The notes below the pieces were generated by a model. That model was not told the origin of the DNA. It was given only the letters and a program-made list of their open reading frames with translations, and made no database searches. Made by a program: the position numbers and the translations under genes. DNA of 42,665 nt, from NCBI GenBank assembly GCA_947454135.1, contig CANGJI010000018.1:1-42665 (forward strand), written 5' to 3'. Source of the stretch: Sphingomonadaceae bacterium. Lineage in GTDB: Bacteria; Pseudomonadota; Alphaproteobacteria; Sphingomonadales; Sphingomonadaceae. Positions 14,581 through 23,013 of this stretch are shown here, one piece after another; positions within the stretch are counted from its first letter, which is position 1, and the number at the start of each line of letters is the position of its first letter.

Positions 14581-15471
14581 CTACTCTTTCCTGAAATTGA
14601 GCGTGTAGGTCTTCCAGAAATCATACGATTCGGGCGGAAGGTTGAACGGAGCCGCCGCCCTGATCGCGCGGACCGCACATTCGGTGAAGCGCCCCACTTG
14701 CGGCGTGTTGGCGGGAGTCTGACCGGAAAGGACCGGCGTGGCAATGCTCACGATGTTGCCGGCGCGGTCCAGCTGGAACGTTACCCTCGCACGCAGCCGC
14801 TCGATCTCCAGGCCGGTCAGCGGGCAACTATTCCACGGCGGCACCACCTTGCGGTTGATCGACACGCGGATCGCGGCCTTGGCCGTATCGCTGAGCGTAT
14901 CCGCCGGATTGCCGGTCGCGCCCGGGCGGGTGCCGGTATTGATTCCCTTGAGGAAATCGGCCCCGAGACGGCTGGCACCGCTCGGCGCATCAGGCCGCCT
15001 CCGCTGGCGCTGGTCGATCGACGGCGCCGCTGCGGCGGCCTTTACTGCCGGCTTGGGCGGCGGCACCGGCGCCGTGCGCAACTGGGGCAGCGGCTTGGGC
15101 GCAGGTTTGGGAGCAGGCGTAGATTGGGGCGCAGGCTTGGCTTGCGGCGGTGGCGGCGGCGCTACCGGCTTGGGCTGCGGCGGGGCCACCTGCGGTGTCG
15201 GCGGCGGCGGTGCAGGCTGCGGAACCGGTTCGCCCAGTACCGGCGCAACGTCTGCGGCGGCTTCCTGATTGGGATCGGGCGAGGTCGATTTGTCGGCGAT
15301 CTCGTCCGAGAACGTCACCGTCATCCGCTCGGGCGGCGACATGATCGACTTGCCCGGCGGCGCAAGCGTCAGCGCCGCGATCAGCCCCACATGCGCCGCC
15401 AGCGCGACGGCAAGCGCAATGGCTTCCTCGCGCGTGAAGCCCGATGGGGAGGAGGGGGCGCTCATCGCCAT
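14581..15471 (-). CDS. tolA: TolA-like protein with TonB-type C-terminus
   Basis: An inner-membrane-anchored protein spanning the periplasm, linking the TolQR motor to TolB/Pal. It has one N-terminal membrane segment (ALAVALAAHVGLIAALTLA), a long Pro/Ala/Lys-rich linker (residues about 80-150), and a globular C-terminal domain resembling TonB/TolA domain III, containing two cysteines (NSCPLTG and FTECAVRA) that probably form a disulfide. At 296 residues it is shorter than E. coli TolA and lacks the long helical domain, as usual in alphaproteobacteria. It could be called TonB by sequence, but its place between tolR and tolB identifies it as TolA. The ATG at 15471 is used; 15465 is equally possible. 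Confidence 0.9.
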   Translation of the reverse strand: MAMSAPSSPSGFTREEAIALAVALAAHVGLIAALTLAPPGKSIMSPPERMTVTFSDEIADKSTSPDPNQEAAADVAPVLGEPVPQPAPPPPTPQVAPPQPKPVAPPPPPQAKPAPQSTPAPKPAPKPLPQLRTAPVPPPKPAVKAAAAAPSIDQRQRRRPDAPSGASRLGADFLKGINTGTRPGATGNPADTLSDTAKAAIRVSINRKVVPPWNSCPLTGLEIERLRARVTFQLDRAGNIVSIATPVLSGQTPANTPQVGRFTECAVRAIRAAAPFNLPPESYDFWKTYTLNFRKE

Positions 15472-15476
15472 GCCGC

Positions 15477-15941
15477 TTAAGGCGCCGTGACTGAACCGTT
15501 GGTGACCAGCGAGATCGATTTGAACCCCGCAGCATTGAGCGCGCCCATCACCGCCACCACGCGGCCATAATCAAGGCCCCGGTCCGCACGCAGCGTGACG
15601 AGCGGCAACTTGCCGTCCGGTCCGGGCACGGCCAGCCCGGTCAGCCGGTCGGAGAGTTCACCCGGTGCGAGTTCCTGGTCGTCGAGGAACACGCGCCCCT
15701 CGCCGTCCATGCTGACGGTGATCGCCTTCTGGTCGGTCTTGAGAGCCTCGGCCCGGCTGTCGGGCAGATCGATCGGCACGCCTGCGGTCAGCATCGGCGC
15801 GGTCACCATGAAGATGATGAGGAGCACCAGCATCACGTCGACCAGCGGCGTCACGTTGATCTCGCTCATCGCCGCGCCGCGCCCGCGGCCCCGCCGCCCG
15901 CGCCTGCCGCTGCCGCCCCCCGAGGCCATGTTCATCGCCAC
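15477..15941 (-). CDS. tolR: Tol-Pal system protein TolR (ExbD family)
   Basis: Part of the proton-driven TolQR stator. At about 154 residues it has a basic, Gly/Arg-rich N-terminus (SGRRGRRGRGRG) and then MSEINVTPLVDVMLVLLIIFMVTAP. In this stretch Asp35 is the membrane aspartate that carries protons. A periplasmic ExbD domain follows, with the late motif VTLRADRGLDYGRVVAVMGAL. The start may be the GTG at 15941, with GGAG 11 bases upstream, or the ATG at 15935. It starts 3 bases after the tolQ stop. Confidence 0.95.
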   Translation of the reverse strand: MAMNMASGGGSGRRGRRGRGRGAAMSEINVTPLVDVMLVLLIIFMVTAPMLTAGVPIDLPDSRAEALKTDQKAITVSMDGEGRVFLDDQELAPGELSDRLTGLAVPGPDGKLPLVTLRADRGLDYGRVVAVMGALNAAGFKSISLVTNGSVTAP

Positions 15942-15944
15942 GGC

Positions 15945-16670
15945 CTACTGCTCCAGCTCGCGGCTCAGCGTCGCGTGGAACCGGTCGGCAAAGCGGAACA
16001 ACCGCGTCTCGAAGCGGTTCACGCGGTGCGAAAAGCGGTTGTAGGCAATCACCGCCGGGATCGCCGCAAACAGGCCGATGGCCGTGGCGAACAGCGCCTC
16101 CGAAATGCCCGGCGCAACCACCGCGAGCGAGGAGTTCTGCTGCGCGCCGATGTTGAAGAAGCTGTCCATGATGCCCCACACGGTGCCGAACAGCCCGACG
16201 AACGGCGCTACCGAGCCCACCGTTGCAAGGAAATTGAGCCTCCCGGCCATACGGTCGGCCTCCGCCGTCACCACGCTTTCCATAGCCGAATTGAGCCGCT
16301 GGCGCGTGCCCTCGCGGTCGATCGTGCGGCCCGAGGTGGAGCGCCGCCATTCCGCCAGCGCCGCCGTCACCACGCGCGCGCTCGGGACGTCCTTGCCGCC
16401 ATTTTCCTTGTGGAAGGCATCGACATCGCGGGCTTCCCAGAACGCGGTCTCATAGGTGTCGCACTTGCGCTCGGCGCTCGCCATGCGCAGCGAGAAGGAG
16501 ACGATGATCATCCACACCCAGACCGAGGCGAGCACCAGCGCGCCCATTACCACCTGCACCACGATATCGGCGTGAAGGAACAGCGCGACCGGGTTGAGGC
16601 GGGTGGGCATGCCGCCAGTGACATTTGCGGTGACGCCGTTGGCAGCAGCGGCAAGAACGGAAAGCATCAT
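15945..16670 (-). CDS. tolQ: Tol-Pal system protein TolQ (ExbB / MotA-like proton channel)
   Basis: Inner-membrane stator subunit, 241 residues, with three membrane segments: one near residues 33-56 ([19 protein letters not shown]) and two in the C-terminal half ([22 protein letters not shown] and [24 protein letters not shown]). The latter two hold the conserved Thr and Gly-rich channel motifs of the ExbB/TolQ family. It works with TolR and TolA to energise envelope constriction. Its ATG overlaps the ybgC stop as ATGA (16667-16670), so the two are translationally coupled. Confidence 0.96.
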   Translation of the reverse strand: MMLSVLAAAANGVTANVTGGMPTRLNPVALFLHADIVVQVVMGALVLASVWVWMIIVSFSLRMASAERKCDTYETAFWEARDVDAFHKENGGKDVPSARVVTAALAEWRRSTSGRTIDREGTRQRLNSAMESVVTAEADRMAGRLNFLATVGSVAPFVGLFGTVWGIMDSFFNIGAQQNSSLAVVAPGISEALFATAIGLFAAIPAVIAYNRFSHRVNRFETRLFRFADRFHATLSRELEQ

Positions 16671-17134
16671 GGATGGTGAGGCCCTTCAGGGGGAGACGCC
16701 AGGAGCGCCGTGAAAGCGGAATGGAAATGCGCCGGCAGACGCCGCGCGCGGCCCTGCGGCGAAACGAACGCGACCCGCACCTGCCCTTCGGCCAGCAGCT
16801 CATCGCCGCGCATCGCCTTCTGGATCAGGCTGCAGGTGACGCGTGAAACCTCCGCGACAGTGCTCTCGATCATCACATCATCGTCGAGCCGTGCCGGGCG
16901 CGCATATTTGAGCGCCAGATCGGTGACGGCAAATGCGCCCTCGCCAGCTTCCTGCGCGGCGCGCTGGTCGATCCCCAGCAGACGCAGCATGTCGGACCGT
17001 CCGCGCTCAAACCAGCGTAGGTAGTTTGCGTGATAGACGACGCCCGAAAGATCGGTGTCCTCAAAATAAACGCGTACCGCATAAAGGTGGCGCGCGCCGT
17101 CAAAACAGCCGGAAGGGGGGAGCGGTGCAGGCAT
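16667..17134 (-). CDS. ybgC: YbgC-type acyl-CoA thioesterase of the Tol-Pal operon
   Basis: A hotdog-fold 4-hydroxybenzoyl-CoA-thioesterase-type enzyme of 155 residues that hydrolyses short acyl-CoA thioesters. The active-site region is [28 protein letters not shown], with the family's catalytic Asp in [11 protein letters not shown]. It is the customary first gene of tol-pal operons; here it overlaps tolQ by 4 bases. Its physiological link to Tol-Pal is not settled in the literature I know. The promoter of the whole operon should lie in the 60 or so bases upstream of 17134. Confidence 0.94.
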   Translation of the reverse strand: MPAPLPPSGCFDGARHLYAVRVYFEDTDLSGVVYHANYLRWFERGRSDMLRLLGIDQRAAQEAGEGAFAVTDLALKYARPARLDDDVMIESTVAEVSRVTCSLIQKAMRGDELLAEGQVRVAFVSPQGRARRLPAHFHSAFTALLASPPEGPHHP

Positions 17135-17212
17135 GGACGGCCTGTCCTAGCCTTGCCGCGACTCGCGAGGCAAGATCAAACGCCGCATTTTGTTAACCGA
17201 TTGCGGCGGAAG

Positions 17213-17301
17213 GCCCACCCCCGCCCCCTCCCGCAAGCGGGAGGGGAGTTTGGTAGCGCGTTTTACTCCCCTCCCGCTTGCGGGAGGGGCTGGGGGTGGG
17301 C
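17213..17301. repeat. inverted pair of family A palindromic repeats
   Basis: Two head-to-head copies of the element seen at 2233-2268: GCCCACCCCC...CCTCCCGCAAGCGGGAGG, then CCTCCCGCTTGCGGGAGG...GGGGGTGGGC. Together they form one 89-base near-perfect inverted repeat. It lies between the 3' end of the his/HIT group and the tol-pal promoter and could end or stabilise the his message. Confidence 0.85.
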
Positions 17302-17314
17302 ACCCTCTTCCTTC

Positions 17315-17698
17315 TCAGTCCACCCGCGCCAGCAGCGGGCCAAGCTGACGCCCGGCAAACACATGCACATGCAGATGCGGCACTTCCTGATGGCTGTTGG
17401 TGCCGGTGTTGGCGAGCAGACGATAGCCCGGCGCGACCAGCCCCGCTTCGCGCGCGACATGCCCAACCGCACGGACGAACCCGGTGATCTCCGCATCCGA
17501 AGCCTTGGCCGAAAAGTCGTCCCAGCTGACATAGGCGCCCTTGGGGATCACCAGAATGTGCGTCGGCGATTGCGGGTTGATGTCGTGGAAAGCGAGGCTC
17601 CACTCGTCTTCGTAGACCCGCCGGCACGGGATTTCCCCCCGCAGGATCTTCGCGAAGATGTTCTGGTCGTCATAGGGCTGGGTGGCATCGACCGCCAT
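17315..17698 (-). CDS. HIT-family nucleotide-binding hydrolase (HINT-like)
   Basis: A 127-residue histidine-triad protein. The signature HLHVHVF near the C-terminus holds the nucleophilic histidine, and IFAKILRGEIPCRRVYED at the N-terminus and DINPQSPTHILVIPK in the middle are standard HINT features. These enzymes cleave adenosine phosphoramidates and acyl-AMP. The ATG at 17698, with GGAGG 9-10 bases upstream, is chosen over the longer open frame. It is 2 bases after the hisE stop, so the two are co-transcribed, an association common in alphaproteobacteria. Confidence 0.94.
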   Translation of the reverse strand: MAVDATQPYDDQNIFAKILRGEIPCRRVYEDEWSLAFHDINPQSPTHILVIPKGAYVSWDDFSAKASDAEITGFVRAVGHVAREAGLVAPGYRLLANTGTNSHQEVPHLHVHVFAGRQLGPLLARVD

Positions 17699-17700
17699 GT

Positions 17701-18048
17701 TCAAGCGCCTCCGTTCTTTGGCCTGCTGGCTTTCTCGGCAATCCCCGACGTGCCCTCGCGCCGTTCCAGTTCCGCGGTCACCTGCGCCAGCGAAACGCCG
17801 CAATCGCCCATGAGGACAAGGAGATGGAACAGGAGGTCCGCCGCTTCGCCGACGAGCGCCTCGGGCGAGGCGGTCAGCGCGGCGATCACCACCTCGGTCG
17901 CCTCCTCGCCCACCTTCTGCGCCATCTTGCCGCGCCCCTTGGCATGGAGCCGGGCGACATAGCTGGCGTCAGGATCGCCGGCGCGGCGCGCGGCGATGGT
18001 GGCTTCGAGACGGGAGAGGAGTGTGGTTGGATCGTCCGGATTTGACAT
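17701..18048 (-). CDS. hisE: phosphoribosyl-ATP diphosphatase HisE
   Basis: The second step of histidine biosynthesis, hydrolysing phosphoribosyl-ATP to phosphoribosyl-AMP and pyrophosphate. The all-helical MazG-like domain carries its metal ligands in KVGEEATEVVIAA and EAADLLFHLLVLMGD, both present. About 115 residues from the ATG at 18048; an in-frame ATG at 18060 adds four residues. It sits downstream of hisF but is separated from it by a small PEP-CTERM gene, and it is directly followed by the HIT gene. Confidence 0.94.
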   Translation of the reverse strand: MSNPDDPTTLLSRLEATIAARRAGDPDASYVARLHAKGRGKMAQKVGEEATEVVIAALTASPEALVGEAADLLFHLLVLMGDCGVSLAQVTAELERREGTSGIAEKASRPKNGGA

Positions 18049-18093
18049 GCCGGCGGGCATGGCGCGCGGCCCGGATCAGGTCAAGCGGAGCCT

Positions 18094-18264
18094 TCAGTCT
18101 TCCTTGCGCTTCGCCACCCGACGGCCAATGATCAGGCCGGCAAGCCCGATAGCGAACAGCACGCCGTCCGAAGGCTCGGGAATCGCCGTGCCACCGTTTG
18201 CCTGCGCAAGCGCAGGCCCGGCGTTGAGGGCAAGGACGACAAAGGCAAAAAAAGTTCGCTTCAC
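18094..18264 (-). CDS. 56-residue PEP-CTERM sorting-domain protein
   Basis: Starts at GTG 18264 (AGGA about 9 bases upstream) and ends at TGA 18094. A signal peptide, MKRTFFAFVVLALNAGPALA, is followed by only about seven residues and then the PEP-CTERM tripartite tail: IPEPS, a membrane segment (GVLFAIGLAGLIIG) and a basic end (RRVAKRKED). PEP-CTERM tails are recognised by exosortase, the Gram-negative sorting and cleavage system tied to exopolysaccharide. With almost nothing between signal and sorting signal, the mature product would be a very short peptide. A near-consensus sigma-54 promoter lies just upstream. It is inserted between hisF and hisE on the same strand. No exosortase gene is in this window. 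Confidence 0.88.
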   Translation of the reverse strand: MKRTFFAFVVLALNAGPALAQANGGTAIPEPSDGVLFAIGLAGLIIGRRVAKRKED

Positions 18265-18304
18265 GCGAAGGTTCCTAGGGAAGCAGAGATAACTGAAAGG
18301 TTAA

Positions 18305-18321
18305 TGCAATCCTCATGCCAG
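18305..18321 (-). promoter_or_regulatory. sigma-54 (-24/-12) promoter of the mini PEP-CTERM gene
   Basis: Read on the minus strand, CTGGCATGAGGATTGCA matches the sigma-54 consensus YTGGCACG-N4-TTGCW with one mismatch (T for C). It keeps the GG and GC exactly 10 bases apart. Transcription would begin near 18294, giving a 5' leader of about 30 bases before the GTG at 18264. PEP-CTERM genes in other bacteria are known to be controlled by sigma-54 with the PrsK/PrsR two-component pair, which fits. Confidence 0.75.
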
Positions 18322-18413
18322 TATCCGGAAAATCAAGGATGTAGGCAGGTTTTGCTAGTTAAACTCTGCAACGGGAACACAGCAATTGTTAAGCATTCCG
18401 ACAGTTCGGCGCT

Positions 18414-19175
18414 CTATCCCCGCGCTGGAATCCCCGCCGCGCGCAGGGCCGCATGGGCCTCGGCGATGGAATGCGTGCCGAAATGGAAGATCGAAGCGGC
18501 CAGCACCGCGCTCGCATGCCCTTCGCGCACCCCTGCAACGAGGTGATCGAGATTGCCGACGCCGCCGCTCGCGATCACCGGCACTGGCACCGCATCGGCA
18601 ATCCGGCGCGTCAGTTCAAGGTCATAGCCCGCCTGCGTGCCGTCCCCGTCCATCGACGTGACAAGCAGTTCGCCTGCGCCCAGCGTGGCGAGATTCTCGG
18701 CATGGGCCAGCGCATCGATCCCGGTCGCTTTCCGCCCGCCGTGGGTGAATATCTCCCACCTGCCGGGCGCCACGCGCCGCGCATCGACCGAACCGACCAC
18801 GCACTGCGCGCCGAACCGCTCGGCAATGTCACGCACCAGCTCGGGCCGCGCGACGGCTGCGGAATTGACCGCCACCTTGTCTGCGCCAGCCAGCAGCAGC
18901 GCGCGCGCATCCTCCGCGCTGCGCACCCCGCCGCCCACCGTCAGCGGCATGAAGCAGACTTCCGCCGTCCGCGCGACGACATCGAGCAGCGTCCCGCGCC
19001 CCTCATGGCTCGCCGAAATGTCGAGAAAACACAGCTCGTCCGCGCCTGCCTTGTCATAGGCCCGCGCCTGCTCGACCGGATCGCCCGCATCGCGCAGATC
19101 GACGAAGTTCACGCCCTTCACCACGCGCCCGTCGCGCACATCAAGGCAGGGAATGACGCGGACGCGGACGGTCAT
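18414..19175 (-). CDS. hisF: imidazole glycerol phosphate synthase subunit HisF (cyclase)
   Basis: A (beta/alpha)8-barrel cyclase of 253 residues that takes ammonia from HisH and converts PRFAR to imidazole-glycerol phosphate and AICAR. The acid/base pair is visible: Asp12 in [14 protein letters not shown] and Asp131 in VVGSVDARR. The phosphate loops LTVGGGVRS and VIASGGVGN are intact. The start ATG is at 19175, 10 bases after the hisA stop. It is co-transcribed with hisA and hisH and precedes the PEP-CTERM gene. Confidence 0.97.
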   Translation of the reverse strand: MTVRVRVIPCLDVRDGRVVKGVNFVDLRDAGDPVEQARAYDKAGADELCFLDISASHEGRGTLLDVVARTAEVCFMPLTVGGGVRSAEDARALLLAGADKVAVNSAAVARPELVRDIAERFGAQCVVGSVDARRVAPGRWEIFTHGGRKATGIDALAHAENLATLGAGELLVTSMDGDGTQAGYDLELTRRIADAVPVPVIASGGVGNLDHLVAGVREGHASAVLAASIFHFGTHSIAEAHAALRAAGIPARG

Positions 19176-19185
19176 GCTCCCACCC

Positions 19186-19911
19186 TTACGCTTCTGCCAT
19201 CGCGATGGCTGCCTTGAGGTCGAGCCGCCCCTCGAACAGCGCGCGGCCCGTGATCACGCCCTCGATCCCGTCGGCCTCGTGGATCTTCAGCATGCGGATA
19301 TCGTCGATGCCCTTTACCCCGCCGCTGGCGATCACCGGCAGCCGGGTGCTGCGCGCCAGATCGAGCGTCGCATCGATGTTGCAGCCCTTGAGCAGCCCGT
19401 CGCGGCCCACATCGGTGAAGAGGATCGAGGCCACGCCCGCATCCTCGAACCGCTTCGCCATGTCGACGATCGAAACGTCCGAAACCTCGGCCCAGCCTTC
19501 GGTCGCAACCATGCCGTCACGCGCATCGACCGCGACCACGATCCCGCCCGGATAGGCCTTGGCCATGTCCTTCACGAACTGCGGGTCTTTCAGCGCCGCC
19601 GTGCCGATCACCACGCGGCTCACGCCCAGATCGAACCAGCCATCGACCGCAATCGGGTTCCGGATGCCACCGCCCAGCTGCACGTGCCCCGGAAAGACCT
19701 TGAGAATGCCCTCGACCGCGCTGCGGTTCACCGCCTCGCCGGCAAACGCGCCGTCGAGATCGACGACATGGAGATACTGCGAACCGGCCTCGGCAAACAG
19801 CATTGCCTGCGCCGCCGGATCATCGCCATAGACGGTCGCGCGGGCCATATCGCCCTCGGCCAGCCGCACGACCTGCCCGCCCTTGAGATCGATGGCAGGA
19901 AAAACAATCAC
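19186..19911 (-). CDS. hisA: ProFAR isomerase HisA
   Basis: Catalyses the Amadori rearrangement of ProFAR to PRFAR. A 241-residue (beta/alpha)8 barrel beginning [17 protein letters not shown], with catalytic Asp8 and Asp129 (VVAVDARDG) and phosphate loops LGGGIRN and ASGGVKG. The frame is open far upstream through hisH, so the start is set by the GTG at 19911. GGAG lies 8 bases before it and the GTGA overlap with the hisH stop gives translational coupling. Confidence 0.97.
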   Translation of the reverse strand: MIVFPAIDLKGGQVVRLAEGDMARATVYGDDPAAQAMLFAEAGSQYLHVVDLDGAFAGEAVNRSAVEGILKVFPGHVQLGGGIRNPIAVDGWFDLGVSRVVIGTAALKDPQFVKDMAKAYPGGIVVAVDARDGMVATEGWAEVSDVSIVDMAKRFEDAGVASILFTDVGRDGLLKGCNIDATLDLARSTRLPVIASGGVKGIDDIRMLKIHEADGIEGVITGRALFEGRLDLKAAIAMAEA

Positions 19912-20528
19912 GGCTTCCACTCCAGAAAACGCGCGAGGAGCGCCAGCCCGTAGTCCTGGCTCTTCTCGGGATGGAACTGCACGCCGAGCACGTTGTCCTC
20001 GCCCACCGCCGCAACCAGCCCGCCGCCATGGTCGGTCATCGCCGCGATGTTCGCGCCATCCTCGGGCACGAAGTGGTAGGAGTGCAGGAAATAGGCCTCG
20101 CCCGGCACGATGAGTTCGTTGTGATGCATCGGGGCGACATCGTTCCACCCCATGTGCGGCACCTTGATGCTCGGATCGCTTGGCTCGATGGCGCGCACTT
20201 CGCCGCCGATCCAGCCCAGCCCCTCGGTCACGCCGAACTCGATGCCGCGGTCCGCGAGCAGCTGCATGCCCACGCAAATGCCAAGGAACGGCGCGCCGCC
20301 CACCAGCACGCGCTCGGTCATCGCCTCGACAAGGCCCGGCACGCTGCGCAGTGCCTCGATGCAGGATTTGAACGCGCCGACGCCGGGCAGCACGATGCGG
20401 TCTGCCGCGCGCACCACGTTGGGGTCCGCCGTCACCGCGACGCCTTCCGCGCCCGCCGCCTTCAGCGCATTGGCGACCGAGCGCAGGTTGCCCGCGCCGT
20501 AGTCGACCAATGCCAATACCTCAGCCAC
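19908..20528 (-). CDS. hisH: imidazole glycerol phosphate synthase subunit HisH (glutaminase)
   Basis: Glutaminase subunit that feeds ammonia to HisF. At 206 residues it has the class I amidotransferase triad: Cys85 in LGICVGMQLL, and His186 and Glu188 in VQFHPEKSQDYG. DYGAGNLRSVANAL at the N-terminus and LPGVGAF for the oxyanion strand are as expected. Its stop overlaps the hisA GTG start by 4 bases. A palindromic repeat separates it from hisB. Confidence 0.97.
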   Translation of the reverse strand: MAEVLALVDYGAGNLRSVANALKAAGAEGVAVTADPNVVRAADRIVLPGVGAFKSCIEALRSVPGLVEAMTERVLVGGAPFLGICVGMQLLADRGIEFGVTEGLGWIGGEVRAIEPSDPSIKVPHMGWNDVAPMHHNELIVPGEAYFLHSYHFVPEDGANIAAMTDHGGGLVAAVGEDNVLGVQFHPEKSQDYGLALLARFLEWKP

Positions 20529-20540
20529 GTTCGATCCCCC

Positions 20541-20614
20541 GCTCCCCCGCGAAGGCGGGGGCCTCAGTCAGCCTTGCGCCCAGATCGCCAAGGCCCCCGC
20601 CTTCGCGAGGGCGC
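20541..20614. repeat. family B inverted repeat between hisB and hisH
   Basis: Outer arms CCCCCGCGAAGGCGGGGGCC and GGCCCCCGCCTTCGCGAGGG face each other across about 30 bases. Related copies are at 29615-29688 and 35163-35236. All three sit in gaps between genes, here inside the his operon, where the hairpin would be transcribed. Confidence 0.85.
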
Positions 20615-20626
20615 AAGGAGGGAACC

Positions 20627-21220
20627 TCAGCCACCGAGAATGCCCTTGGTGCTCGGCACGGCATCGCCCTTGCGCGGGTCAATCTCCACCGCACTGCGCA
20701 TCGCGCGGGCAAAGCCCTTGTAGATGCCTTCGATGATGTGGTGGTTGTTCGAGCCGTAGAGGCATTCGATGTGCAGCGTGATCCCCGCAGCCTGCGAAAT
20801 CGACTGGAACCAGTGCTCGAACAGCTCGGTATCCATCTCGCCAAGGCGCGGCTGGGTAAAGCTGGCCTTCCAGATCAGCACCGGACGTCCTGAAATATCC
20901 AGCGCGACGCGGGCCAGCGCCTCGTCCATCGGTGAATAGGCGGTGCCGTAGCGGGTGATGCCCTTCTTGTCGCCGAGCGCCTGCGCAATCGCCTGGCCCA
21001 GCGCAATCGCGCTGTCCTCGGTCGTGTGGTGCTGATCGACATGGAGGTCACCCTTGACGTGGCAGGTCACGTCGATCAGCGAGTGGCGGCTGAACTGCTC
21101 GATCATATGGTCGAGGAAGCCGATGCCGGTGCTGACATCGAACGTGCCGGTGCCATCAAGATTGACCGAAACCTTGATGTCGGTCTCGTGCGTGGTGCGG
21201 GCGATCGATCCGGTGCGCAT
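20627..21220 (-). CDS. hisB: imidazoleglycerol-phosphate dehydratase HisB
   Basis: Dehydrates imidazole-glycerol phosphate to imidazole-acetol phosphate. A monofunctional 197-residue enzyme without the N-terminal phosphatase of the E. coli fusion. The metal-binding repeats are visible: [27 protein letters not shown], and the second-half FEHWFQS and [18 protein letters not shown]. It is the first his gene in this leftward group. It diverges from sspB with 92 bases between, where both promoters must lie. Confidence 0.97.
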   Translation of the reverse strand: MRTGSIARTTHETDIKVSVNLDGTGTFDVSTGIGFLDHMIEQFSRHSLIDVTCHVKGDLHVDQHHTTEDSAIALGQAIAQALGDKKGITRYGTAYSPMDEALARVALDISGRPVLIWKASFTQPRLGEMDTELFEHWFQSISQAAGITLHIECLYGSNNHHIIEGIYKGFARAMRSAVEIDPRKGDAVPSTKGILGG

Positions 21221-21312
21221 GGCGCCGCGTATAGGCCTCTTCCGGGCAGAATCAATTGCCTGCGCACTGCACCCTCTTGACCCGCGCGGCGCGTCAAGCC
21301 ACCCTAGGAAGG

Positions 21313-21810
21313 ATGAGTGACGCGCCAGACAGCCTGATACCTTATGATGAAATCGTGCAGGAAGCCCTGCGCGCAGTGGTCGGCCGCGTGCTCGGTCAGG
21401 TCGAAAGTTCCGGCGGCACGCTCCCCGGCGCGCACCATTTCTACATCACCTTCAAGACCGGCGCCCCCGGCGTGGCGATCCCGCCCCGCCTCAAGGAGCG
21501 CTTTCCTGACGAGATGACCATCGTCCTCCAGAACAAGTTCTGGGATCTTTCGGTCACGCCCGAAGGCTTCAGCGTCGGCCTCTCGTTCAACCAGATCCCC
21601 TCGACACTGGTGGTTCCGTTCAGCGCGATCACCGCCTTCGTCGATCCGGCGGTCGATTTCGGCCTCCAGTTCCAGACGGCGGGCGATAGCGACGAGGTCG
21701 ATGAACCGCTGCACGACGCCGAGAACGACTCGCCCGAGGGCAGCGTGAGCGATGCCGGGGCGGAAGACGGCTCCAACGTCGTCACCGTGGATTTCGGCCG
21801 CAAGAAGTGA
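21313..21810 (+). CDS. sspB: ClpXP adaptor SspB, alphaproteobacterial type
   Basis: Delivers ssrA-tagged and other substrates to the ClpXP protease. At 165 residues it has the SspB core ([71 protein letters not shown]). An acidic flexible tail follows, ending [10 protein letters not shown], which is the short ClpX-binding motif. The ATG at 21313, close behind AGGAAGG, is preferred to the upstream ATG at 21256. Its TGA overlaps the GTG of the next gene. Confidence 0.93.
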   Translation: MSDAPDSLIPYDEIVQEALRAVVGRVLGQVESSGGTLPGAHHFYITFKTGAPGVAIPPRLKERFPDEMTIVLQNKFWDLSVTPEGFSVGLSFNQIPSTLVVPFSAITAFVDPAVDFGLQFQTAGDSDEVDEPLHDAENDSPEGSVSDAGAEDGSNVVTVDFGRKK

Positions 21811-22166
21811 CCAAGCCCGCCGACAAGCCGACCGAGGCTGAGGCGCAATCCGATTCGTCCGATCCCATCGGCCCGGTCACCCGCACCATCCTTGCCGGCA
21901 TCGCGATGCGCGCAGGCTCCACGCTGCTGAAGCGCGGCGTCGATCGCGGCATCCTCGGCGCGGCCCCTGAAGTCCTGAAATCAGCCGCGAAAGCCGCTGC
22001 GAAGGTGCCCAAGGCCAAACCGAAAGGCCGGATGGGCATCGGCGCCCGTCTCCTCACCGCCGCCGCCACCCGCATTGCGACGCGGTCGGTCCCCGGCGCC
22101 ATCGTGGTGGGCGGCGCGCTGCTGGCCAAGACGCTCCACGAGCACCGGAAAAACCGTAAGGGTTGA
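21807..22166 (+). CDS. hypothetical protein with C-terminal hydrophobic segment, between sspB and gmk
   Basis: A 119-residue protein starting at the GTG overlapping the sspB stop (GTGA, 21807-21810). It has an acidic N-terminus, then Ala/Lys/Gly-rich stretches (KSAAKAAAKVPKAKPKGR), a hydrophobic run SVPGAIVVGGALLAKTL, and a basic end HEHRKNRKG. This pattern suggests a peripheral or single-span inner-membrane protein. I do not recognise a family. The overlap with sspB makes it very likely to be translated. Confidence 0.75.
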   Translation: MTKPADKPTEAEAQSDSSDPIGPVTRTILAGIAMRAGSTLLKRGVDRGILGAAPEVLKSAAKAAAKVPKAKPKGRMGIGARLLTAAATRIATRSVPGAIVVGGALLAKTLHEHRKNRKG

Positions 22167-22197
22167 CCATTCGGCCTCCCATGCGCCAACAGCGCGC

Positions 22198-22851
22198 ATG
22201 GTCCAGCCAACGCCCCAAACCTCCGACGCCCTCCACCGCCGCGGCCTCATGTTCATCCTGTCCTCGCCCTCCGGCGCGGGCAAGACGACGATCTCGCGCA
22301 TGCTGCTCGATGGCGATCCCGCGATTCGCCTCTCGGTTTCCGCCACCACGCGCCCGATGCGCCCCGGCGAAGTCGACGGGAAGGACTACCACTTCGTCAC
22401 CCATGCCGAGTTCGACCGCATGGTCGAGGACGAGCAGTTCCTCGAATGGGCGCATGTCTTCGGCCACAGCTACGGCACACCGAAAGCACAGGTGAAAGCC
22501 GGCCTGCGCGAAGGACAGGACTTCCTCTTCGACATCGACTGGCAGGGCACGCAGCAGCTTTACCAGAAGCTCGAGACCGACGTTGTGCGCGTGTTCCTGC
22601 TGCCCCCCAGCATCGACGAACTGCGCCGCCGCCTGACGGGACGCGGGACCGACTCCGCCGAAGTCATCACCGCCCGCATGGAACGCGCCCGCGCCGAAAT
22701 CAGTCACTGGGATGGCTACGATTATGTCGTCGTCAACGACGATATCGAGGAGTGCTTCGCCAAGGTCCGCGAAATCCTCCACGCCGAGCGCATGAAGCGC
22801 GCCCGCCAGACCGGCCTGATCGGCTTCGTGCGGGAGCTAATGCGGCCCTGA
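22198..22851 (+). CDS. gmk: guanylate kinase
   Basis: Phosphorylates GMP to GDP with ATP; essential in nucleotide metabolism. At 217 residues the P-loop is LSSPSGAGKTT (about 21-31). GMP-binding residues are in SVSATTRPMRPGEVDGKDYHFV, the lid-side motif is DIDWQGTQQL, and the C-terminal portion is YDYVVVNDDIEEC. The open frame continues upstream into the previous gene; the ATG at 22198 gives the family's normal length. Confidence 0.96.
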   Translation: MVQPTPQTSDALHRRGLMFILSSPSGAGKTTISRMLLDGDPAIRLSVSATTRPMRPGEVDGKDYHFVTHAEFDRMVEDEQFLEWAHVFGHSYGTPKAQVKAGLREGQDFLFDIDWQGTQQLYQKLETDVVRVFLLPPSIDELRRRLTGRGTDSAEVITARMERARAEISHWDGYDYVVVNDDIEECFAKVREILHAERMKRARQTGLIGFVRELMRP

Positions 22852-23013
22852 AAGCCCTCTCCCCTTCAGGCTTGCCGGAGAATAGTGCTGTCCGAAACCC
22901 GGAAGCCCCCGGCAACAAAGCCGGACTTGGAGAGTCAGGCAGCCTTGTTTTGATACGGCAAACAGGAGAAAATTTCAATCTCCAAGGGAAACGGGTGGGA
23001 ATGGGGATTGGCG

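Noticed and set aside
14581..15471. TonB of an iron-uptake system
   Set aside because: The C-terminus is TonB-like, but the gene lies between tolR and tolB in a complete tol-pal order, so TolA is the better call.
17135..17212. TTAACC near 17195 as a third copy of the acyl-CoA operator
   Set aside because: Only one half-site is present; GATTAA is missing at the required 4-base spacing.
18094..18264. Small hydrophobic ORF as a toxin of a toxin-antitoxin pair
   Set aside because: The IPEPS motif, single span and basic tail after a signal peptide are the PEP-CTERM pattern; no antitoxin or antisense RNA is visible.
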